From Pseudomonadota bacterium (GTDB taxonomy: Bacteria; Pseudomonadota; Alphaproteobacteria; Acetobacterales; Acetobacteraceae), in the NCBI GenBank assembly GCA_021780935.1, contig JAJXXT010000149.1:1-12047 (forward strand): a stretch of 12,047 nt of DNA, read 5' to 3'. How positions within the stretch are numbered: the first letter of the stretch is position 1; each line of letters starts with the position of its first letter. The position numbers and the translations under genes are program-made. Below are positions 7,236 to 12,047 of this stretch, piece by piece. Below the pieces are notes generated by a model, which saw only the letters and a program-made list of their open reading frames with translations, searched no databases and was not told the DNA's origin.

Positions 7236-10200
7236 TTTGCTCGCCAGCCGCGGCACCTGCCTCTTCTGCTTCGGTGCCAGCCAATGCTGCAAGCGGTCCA
7301 GATAGAGATATACCACCGGCGTGGTGTAGAGCGTCAGCATCTGGCTGAGCACCAGCCCGCCGACCATGGTGACGCCGAGCGGGCGGCGGAGTTCGGAGCC
7401 GGCGCCAGAGGCGAGCATCAGCGGCAGGCCGCCAAGCATCGCGGCCAGCGTCGTCATCAGGATCGGACGGAAGCGCAGGAGGCAGGCCTGGCGGATCGCG
7501 GCGAGTGGCGGTTGGCCCTCGTGCCGCTCCGCATTGATGGCGAAATCCACCATCATGATCCCGTTCTTCTTGACGATGCCGATGAGCAGGATGATGCCGA
7601 TCAGCGCCATGACGGTCAGCGGGTAGTCCAGCAGCATGAGCAGCAGCAGTGCGCCGACGCCGGCGGATGGCAGCGTCGACAGGATGGTCAGCGGCAGGAT
7701 GTAGCTCTCGTAGAGCACGCCGAGAATGATGTAGACGGCGATCAGCGCGGCGGCGATGAGGTACGGCTGGCTCCGCAGCGAGGACTGGAAAGTCTGCGCA
7801 GTACCCTGGAAGGAGCCTTGCACCGTCGGCGGCAGGCCGAGTTCGAGTTCGGCCTGCTGGATCGACTTCACGGCATCGCCGAGCGCCGCGCCTGGCGCCA
7901 GGTTGAAGGAGATCGTCACCGCCGGGAACATGCTCTGATGGCTGACCGAGAGCGCCACCGGCTGCGTGGTATCCCAGCGGGCGAATGTGGAGAGCGGCAC
8001 CAGCTTACCTGAAGGGGTGCGGACATAGAGCAGATCCAGCGTCGACACCTTGCCCGCCATGTCCGGGGGCACCTCCAGGATCGCCCAGTAGGAATTGACC
8101 TGGGTGAAGAACTGCGCCACCTCCCGCTGGCCGAATGCGTCGTAGAGCGTATCGTCGATCAGTTGCGGCTGGATGCCGAGGCTTGCCGCCTTGTCGCGGT
8201 CGATATGGATGGTCGCGGCGGTGCCGCCCATCTGCTGGTCGGTGGCAACATCGCGAAGCATCGGCAGGGCGCGCATCTTTGCCAGCAGTTTCGGTGACCA
8301 CTCGCTGAGCTCGTCCAGATCGGCGTCCTGGAGCGTGTATTCATACATCGTGCGCGATAACCGCCCGCCGACACGGATGATCTGCCCCGCCTGCAAATAG
8401 AGCCTTACACCCTCGACGGCAGCGAGCTTCGGCCGCAGCTCCTCGATCACCTGCTGCGCCGTCAGCTTGCGCTCACCCCAGGGTTTGAGGTTGATGTAGA
8501 CACGACCGTTGTTCGCCGTCTGGCCGCCGAAGCCGGGGCCGATGTAGGACGAATACGACTGTACGTTGGGGTCGGCGCTGATGACGTCGTTCAGGGCCTC
8601 CTGGCGACGATACATCTCCGCGAACGAGACGTCCTGCGCGCCGTCCGAGACGCCGATGATCAGGCCGATATCCTGCTCCGGAAAGAAGCCCTTCGGAATG
8701 GCGATATAGAGGTGAACGCTGAGCGCCATCGTGGCCAGGAACACGAGCAGCATGATGAAGCGATGGCGCAGTGCCACGTCCAGCGTGCGGGCATAGAAGC
8801 GCACGATGGCGTCGAACCCCGCCTCCATGACATTGTAGAAGAACCCGTGCTGGCCGGTTTCGTGGCGCAGGAAGCGCGAGCTCATCATCGGCGTCAGCGT
8901 CAGGGAGACAACCGCCGAGACCATCACCGCGATCGAGACGGTCATGGCGAACTCGCGGAACAGCCGCCCGACATAGCCACCCATCAGCAGCAGCGGGATG
9001 AACACCGCGATCAGCGACAGGCTGATCGAGACGATGGTGAAGCCGATCTCGCCGGCGCCCTTCAGGGCCGCCTCCATCGGCTTCATGCCCTCCTCGATAT
9101 AGCGATAGATGTTCTCGAGCATGACGATGGCGTCGTCGACGACGAAGCCGACCGCGATGGTCAGGCCCATGAGCGAGAAATTGTCGAGGCTGTAGCCGAG
9201 CGGGTACATCACCGCGAAGGTGCCGACAAGGGCCAACGGCACCGCGACCGAGGGGATCACCGTCCCCCACAGCGTGCGCAGGAAGAGGAAGATCACCAGC
9301 ACCACCAGCGCCACCGCCAAAGCCATCGAGAATTCGACATCCTCGATCGAGGCGCGGATCGTCTGCGTGCGGTCGACCAGGGTGGTCAGCTGGATGGCCG
9401 GCGGTACCGAGGCCTGCAGCCTCGGCAGGCGGGCCAGGATCTGCTCCACCGTATCGATCACGTTGGCGCCCGGCTGCTTGAACACGGCGACCAGGATGCC
9501 GCGATGGCCGGTCAGCCAGGCTGCCAGCTCACGGTTCTCGGCGCCATCGATGGCACGCCCGACATCGCGCACGCGGACCACGGCGCCGTCATGCGCAGCG
9601 ACGATCACCTTGTTCCAGTCCGCCGCCTTCATCAACTGGTCGTTGTCGTAGACGCCGAAGGCGCGGCGCTGCCCGTCGATGCTGCCCTTGGGCGCATTGG
9701 TGGTCGCCAGCATCATCGCCTGGCGCATGTCCTCGAGCGTCAGGCCGCGGGCGGTGAGCTTGTCGGGATCGGCCTCGATGCGCACCGCCGGCTTCTGCTT
9801 GCCGGCGATGAAGACCTGCCCGACGCCGGTGATCTGCGAGATCTGCTGGGCGATGACGTTCTCGGTATAGTCATCCACGACGGTCAGCGGCAGCGTCTCG
9901 GACTGCACCGCGAGCAGCAGGATCGGCGTGTCCGACGGATTGACCTTCTGGTAGGTCGGCGGCGACGGCAGATTCTTCGGCAGCTGTCCGCCCGCGGCGT
10001 TGATCGCCGCCAGCACGTCGCCGGCGGCGGCGTCGATGTTTCGGTTGAGATCGAACTGGATGGTGATGAGGCTCTGGCCGAGCACGCTGATCGAGGTCAG
10101 CTGCGAGACGCCGGGAACCTGGGTGAACTGTTCCTCGAGCGGGGTCGAGACCGAGGAGGCCATGGTGGCCGGACTGGCGCCGGGGAACTGCGCACTGACG

Positions 10201-10337
10201 ACGATGGTCGGGAACTCGACCTCGGGCAGCGGCGAAACGGGAAGAAACGGATAGGCGGCGATGCCAACGAGCAGGATCGCCGCCATCAGCAGCGAGGTTC
10301 CGATCGGGCGCTTGATGAAGGGGGTGGAGATGCTCAC
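7215..10337 (-). CDS. Efflux RND transporter permease subunit (HAE1, MdtB/MdtC/MuxC-like)
   Basis: A 1040-residue inner-membrane proton/drug antiporter of full family length. The N-terminus ([20 protein letters not shown]) contains the first membrane helix, followed by a large periplasmic porter domain (about 35-335), helices TM2-6 (about 336-490), TM7 (about 526-546), a second porter domain (about 550-855) and TM8-12 (about 858-1015). The proton-relay residues are present: Asp401-Asp402 in TM4 ([13 protein letters not shown]) and Lys924 in TM10 ([13 protein letters not shown]). The start is GTG (10337-10335), 8 nt after the stop of the membrane-fusion-protein gene and without a clear Shine-Dalgarno, so coupled translation is likely. 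It resembles the MdtB/MdtC group, which often works as two different permeases, but only one is encoded here. Substrates cannot be deduced from the sequence. Confidence 0.95.
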   Translation of the reverse strand: MSISTPFIKRPIGTSLLMAAILLVGIAAYPFLPVSPLPEVEFPTIVVSAQFPGASPATMASSVSTPLEEQFTQVPGVSQLTSISVLGQSLITIQFDLNRNIDAAAGDVLAAINAAGGQLPKNLPSPPTYQKVNPSDTPILLLAVQSETLPLTVVDDYTENVIAQQISQITGVGQVFIAGKQKPAVRIEADPDKLTARGLTLEDMRQAMMLATTNAPKGSIDGQRRAFGVYDNDQLMKAADWNKVIVAAHDGAVVRVRDVGRAIDGAENRELAAWLTGHRGILVAVFKQPGANVIDTVEQILARLPRLQASVPPAIQLTTLVDRTQTIRASIEDVEFSMALAVALVVLVIFLFLRTLWGTVIPSVAVPLALVGTFAVMYPLGYSLDNFSLMGLTIAVGFVVDDAIVMLENIYRYIEEGMKPMEAALKGAGEIGFTIVSISLSLIAVFIPLLLMGGYVGRLFREFAMTVSIAVMVSAVVSLTLTPMMSSRFLRHETGQHGFFYNVMEAGFDAIVRFYARTLDVALRHRFIMLLVFLATMALSVHLYIAIPKGFFPEQDIGLIIGVSDGAQDVSFAEMYRRQEALNDVISADPNVQSYSSYIGPGFGGQTANNGRVYINLKPWGERKLTAQQVIEELRPKLAAVEGVRLYLQAGQIIRVGGRLSRTMYEYTLQDADLDELSEWSPKLLAKMRALPMLRDVATDQQMGGTAATIHIDRDKAASLGIQPQLIDDTLYDAFGQREVAQFFTQVNSYWAILEVPPDMAGKVSTLDLLYVRTPSGKLVPLSTFARWDTTQPVALSVSHQSMFPAVTISFNLAPGAALGDAVKSIQQAELELGLPPTVQGSFQGTAQTFQSSLRSQPYLIAAALIAVYIILGVLYESYILPLTILSTLPSAGVGALLLLMLLDYPLTVMALIGIILLIGIVKKNGIMMVDFAINAERHEGQPPLAAIRQACLLRFRPILMTTLAAMLGGLPLMLASGAGSELRRPLGVTMVGGLVLSQMLTLYTTPVVYLYLDRLQHWLAPKQKRQVPRLASKLGAAGD

Positions 10338-10345
10338 GGTGGGTT

Positions 10346-11509
10346 TCAGCCGCCCGAGCCGGTGTGATCGGCCACGGCATCCGCGTGGGTCGCGACGCGG
10401 GTGCCGTTCTGCAGCCGGGACTGGCCGCTGGTGACGACGGTCTCGCCAGCCTGCAGCCCCTCGGTGATCACGGCGGTCCCGTCCTGCTCCAGCGCCTCCT
10501 TGACCGGCCGCAACGCCACTCGCTCGTCCGGCTGGACGACGAACACGAAGAGGCCAGACTGACCACGTTGCACTGCGGCCTCCGGAACTGTGAGCGCGCC
10601 GGCGAGACGCCGCACCTCGACCCGCGCCTCGACGAAGGCGCCCGGCCAGAGGGCGTTGTCGACATTGTCGAAGATCGCCTTGAGCTGGATCGTGCCGGTG
10701 GTGGCGTCGACGCTGTTATTGGGCGTCAGCAGCCGCCCCTCGGCCAGCCGGGTGCGATGGTCCGAGAGATAGGCCAGCACCGGCACCACGCCGGCTCGCA
10801 TCGCCGCCGTCACCTGCGGCAGCGCTTCCTCCGGCAGGGTGAAAACCGCGGTGATGGGGCGGATCTGCGTGATGGTGATGATGCCGGCCGAGTCCGTTGC
10901 GTGGATCAGGTTGCCGGGATCCACCATGCGCAGACCGATCTTGCCATCGATCGGCGAGACCAGCCGCGTGTAGGAGAGATTGAGCGCCGCAGCCTCGATG
11001 TTCGCCTGGTCCCCCTTGATCGCGGCGATGAGCTGATCCACCGCGCCCTGCTGGTCGTCGACCTGCTGACGCGGAGCGAAGTCGGTGCGCGCGAGATGCT
11101 GGTAGCGGACGAGATCGAGCCTGGCGGCGACCAGCCCGGCATCGTCCTTCGCCTTCTGCGCGATCGCCTGGTCGAGCGATGCCTGATAGGGACGCGGGTC
11201 GATGATCGCGAGCAGGTCGCCCTTGTGGACCTCCTGGCCCTCGGCGAAGAAGGTCCGGTCGAGATAGCCATCGACGCGGGCCCGCACGAGCACCGAGTAG
11301 AGCGCCTGGACGTTGCCGATGCCGACCAAATGGACGGGGACGTCGCGCTGGGTTACCTTGGCGACGCCCACAGGGATCGGAAGCGGCACGGTCGCTGGCG
11401 CCTGCGCGTGCAGACGCGACACCAGCGTCACGCCCGACGCCAAGCCAGCCGCGGCGCACAGCCCCGCCACCGCGGCGGCTGCCGCCAGCCATCGAACGCC
11501 CAAACGCAT
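10346..11509 (-). CDS. RND efflux periplasmic adaptor (membrane fusion protein, MdtA-like)
   Basis: A 387-residue adaptor that links the inner-membrane RND pump to an outer-membrane channel. It has an N-terminal signal/anchor helix (about 7-26, WLAAAAAVAGLCAAAG). The split lipoyl domain is seen as VRARVDGYLDRTFFAEGQEV (75-94) and SYTRLVSPIDGKIGLRMVDP (179-198). An alpha-hairpin of about 110-175 (QAIAQKAKDDAGLVAARLDL onward) lies between them, followed by beta-barrel and membrane-proximal domains. Cys18 is preceded by GL, so a lipobox is unlikely. The frame stays open upstream to 11638, but ATG 11509 is chosen because the hydrophobic signal starts right after it and the extra 43 residues resemble non-coding DNA. 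The AAGGAG just upstream is only 1 nt from this ATG, so TTG codon 3 (7-nt spacing) is an alternative start. The permease gene follows in the same operon. Confidence 0.93.
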   Translation of the reverse strand: MRLGVRWLAAAAAVAGLCAAAGLASGVTLVSRLHAQAPATVPLPIPVGVAKVTQRDVPVHLVGIGNVQALYSVLVRARVDGYLDRTFFAEGQEVHKGDLLAIIDPRPYQASLDQAIAQKAKDDAGLVAARLDLVRYQHLARTDFAPRQQVDDQQGAVDQLIAAIKGDQANIEAAALNLSYTRLVSPIDGKIGLRMVDPGNLIHATDSAGIITITQIRPITAVFTLPEEALPQVTAAMRAGVVPVLAYLSDHRTRLAEGRLLTPNNSVDATTGTIQLKAIFDNVDNALWPGAFVEARVEVRRLAGALTVPEAAVQRGQSGLFVFVVQPDERVALRPVKEALEQDGTAVITEGLQAGETVVTSGQSRLQNGTRVATHADAVADHTGSGG

Positions 11510-11530
11510 GCTCCTTACATCCTCTCCCCG
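11510..11530 (-). promoter_or_regulatory. Translation start region of the efflux operon, with an AUG-UAA start-stop codon pair
   Basis: Read on the minus strand, this leader holds GGGGAGAGG, then ATG-TAA (11520-11515), then GGAGC and the adaptor ATG at 11509. The first purine tract is directly next to the start-stop ATG, and the second (AAGGAG, overlapping the TAA) is 1 nt from the adaptor ATG. These positions are read from the sequence. Whether ribosomes use the first ATG, or whether it affects pump expression, is unknown. Confidence 0.35.
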
Positions 11531-11640
11531 ACCCCGGGCTATCCTGCAAATCGTCCGTGGCCGCCCTGGATCAAGGGACGCAGCATAAACGAACCGCACT
11601 GGCCGGGCCAAGCCGAGACCCCGGCGAAAGCACATCAATT

Positions 11641-11668
11641 CCGCGAGGGATCCGATCCGCCCCTCGGT
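11641..11668. repeat. Inverted repeat between the TPP enzyme gene and the efflux operon
   Basis: CGAGGG at 11644-11649 and CCCTCG at 11661-11666 can pair with an 11-nt loop, with some further pairing outside. It lies downstream of the minus-strand TPP gene stop (11714) and upstream of the adaptor gene. No T-run follows on the minus strand, so it could be a weak terminator, an operator or chance. The remaining 204-nt spacer (11510-11713) shows no convincing promoter hexamers and no gene. Confidence 0.25.
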
Positions 11669-11713
11669 CCCCGCGTTTTCATGGGCCTGCAGCCTTGGCT
11701 GGGGCCAGACGCC

Positions 11714-12047
11714 TCAGCCGGCCCCGAGGGCGGCACGGAACCGGTGGCAGAGTTGGGCGCCGTCACGCGGCGGCAAAAAGCGTGGCGGCTCGGCGGGTGC
11801 GATGCGGATGACGGCAAAGACCGGCTCGCGCCGCAGCCGGGGCGCCAGCGCGGCCAGCCCGGCAGCGTCATCGGCGATGGCGGTCCGCTCCCAGCCGCAG
11901 CCGCGGGCGATGGCGGCGAGGTCGGCGCCGAGGGCGGTATGGCTCAGTTGCCCGCCGGTCTCGCCGAAGCGGCCATTGTCGAGCACGGCGATGGCAAGAT
12001 TGTCCAGGCGCTGGGCGGCAACGGTGGCAAGCGCCCCGAGGCCCATC
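11714..12047 (-). CDS. Thiamine-diphosphate-dependent enzyme, C-terminal part (decarboxylase/ComE-like; 5' end outside window)
   Basis: The visible 110 residues begin with MGLGALATVAAQRLDNLAIAVLDNGRFGETGGQ. This is the stretch that follows the GDG of the ThDP-binding motif in the C-terminal (PP) domain, with the closing Asn at residue 24 of the visible part. The GETGGQ segment and the following helix-strand pattern (ADLAAIARGCGW ... EPVFAVIRI) resemble the beta subunits of sulfopyruvate or phosphonopyruvate decarboxylase and related acetolactate-synthase-like proteins. The GDG itself and the start are beyond the right edge, so the first Met seen here is internal. The reaction cannot be decided. 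If this is a separate PP-domain protein, a PYR-domain partner gene would be expected just outside the window. Confidence 0.75.
   Translation of the reverse strand, partial: MGLGALATVAAQRLDNLAIAVLDNGRFGETGGQLSHTALGADLAAIARGCGWERTAIADDAAGLAALAPRLRREPVFAVIRIAPAEPPRFLPPRDGAQLCHRFRAALGAG

Noticed and set aside
8712..10367. Plus-strand open frame of 551 codons opposite the RND permease
   Set aside because: The product is His/Asp/Arg/Gln-rich, a typical shadow of a hydrophobic membrane protein gene read in antisense.
11546..11574. Possible promoter for the efflux operon: TTGATC (minus strand, 11574-11569) with a hexamer 17 nt downstream
   Set aside because: The downstream hexamer ATTTGC hardly matches a -10 box, so the pair is not above chance.
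11510..11638. 43-residue N-terminal extension of the efflux adaptor
   Set aside because: It would place a polar, non-conserved stretch before the signal helix and removes the leader region with the purine-rich ribosome sites.
1..12047. Search for tRNA or rRNA genes, CRISPR arrays, transposase genes and phage attachment or integrase genes
   Set aside because: Nearly all of the window is explained by housekeeping or transport genes, the spacers are short, and no such elements were recognised by eye.

Overview
The window is about 12 kb of very GC-rich, densely packed bacterial DNA. It codes for glutathione synthase, an RND efflux system and a periplasmic flavoprotein-cytochrome c sugar or polyol dehydrogenase, which together point to a Gram-negative bacterium. 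The gene content and codon bias fit an alphaproteobacterium, possibly of the Acetobacterales/Rhodospirillales type. That placement is inference from protein resemblance, not a phylogenetic result.

Layout. Bases 1-71 hold the last codons of an unidentified plus-strand gene. From 111 to 5419 five plus-strand genes are packed with gaps of 2 and 6 nt or overlaps of 11 and 4 nt: a YdfG-type short-chain dehydrogenase, a class III-like polyphosphate kinase 2 (TTG start), and the small (gamma), large (GMC flavoprotein) and triheme cytochrome c subunits of a gluconate-2-dehydrogenase-type complex. After a 101-nt spacer with a GC hairpin and short degenerate tandem repeats come a SirB1-family protein (5521-6228) and glutathione synthase gshB (6273-7235). 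The 3' end of gshB overlaps by 21 bp the 3' end of a convergent minus-strand operon, which reads from right to left as a membrane-fusion protein (11509-10346) and an RND permease (10337-7215). After a 204-nt intergenic stretch, the right edge carries the C-terminal part of a minus-strand thiamine-diphosphate-dependent enzyme (11714 to the edge).

How the genes fit together. The three dehydrogenase subunits should form one complex that oxidises a sugar, sugar acid or polyol in the periplasm. Electrons would pass from FAD through a probable Fe-S cluster and three c-type hemes to the quinone pool. The small subunit has a combined twin-arginine/lipobox signal, and the large subunit has no signal of its own, which suggests co-export as a folded complex. 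PPK2 would regenerate nucleoside di- or triphosphates from polyphosphate, and YdfG would reduce or oxidise a small hydroxy or oxo acid with NADP(H). Why these two share a transcript with the dehydrogenase is unclear. GshB and the RND pump are ordinary stress and export functions.

Most of the window is recognisable families, and I see no clear undescribed system. The points most worth a second look are the ppk2-dehydrogenase gene cluster, the Tat-lipoprotein gamma subunit paired with a cytochrome that lacks a C-terminal anchor, a Cys at the position where the first heme often has its Met ligand, the convergent gene overlap, and an AUG-UAA start-stop element in front of the efflux operon. No tRNA, rRNA, CRISPR array, insertion sequence or prophage gene was seen.
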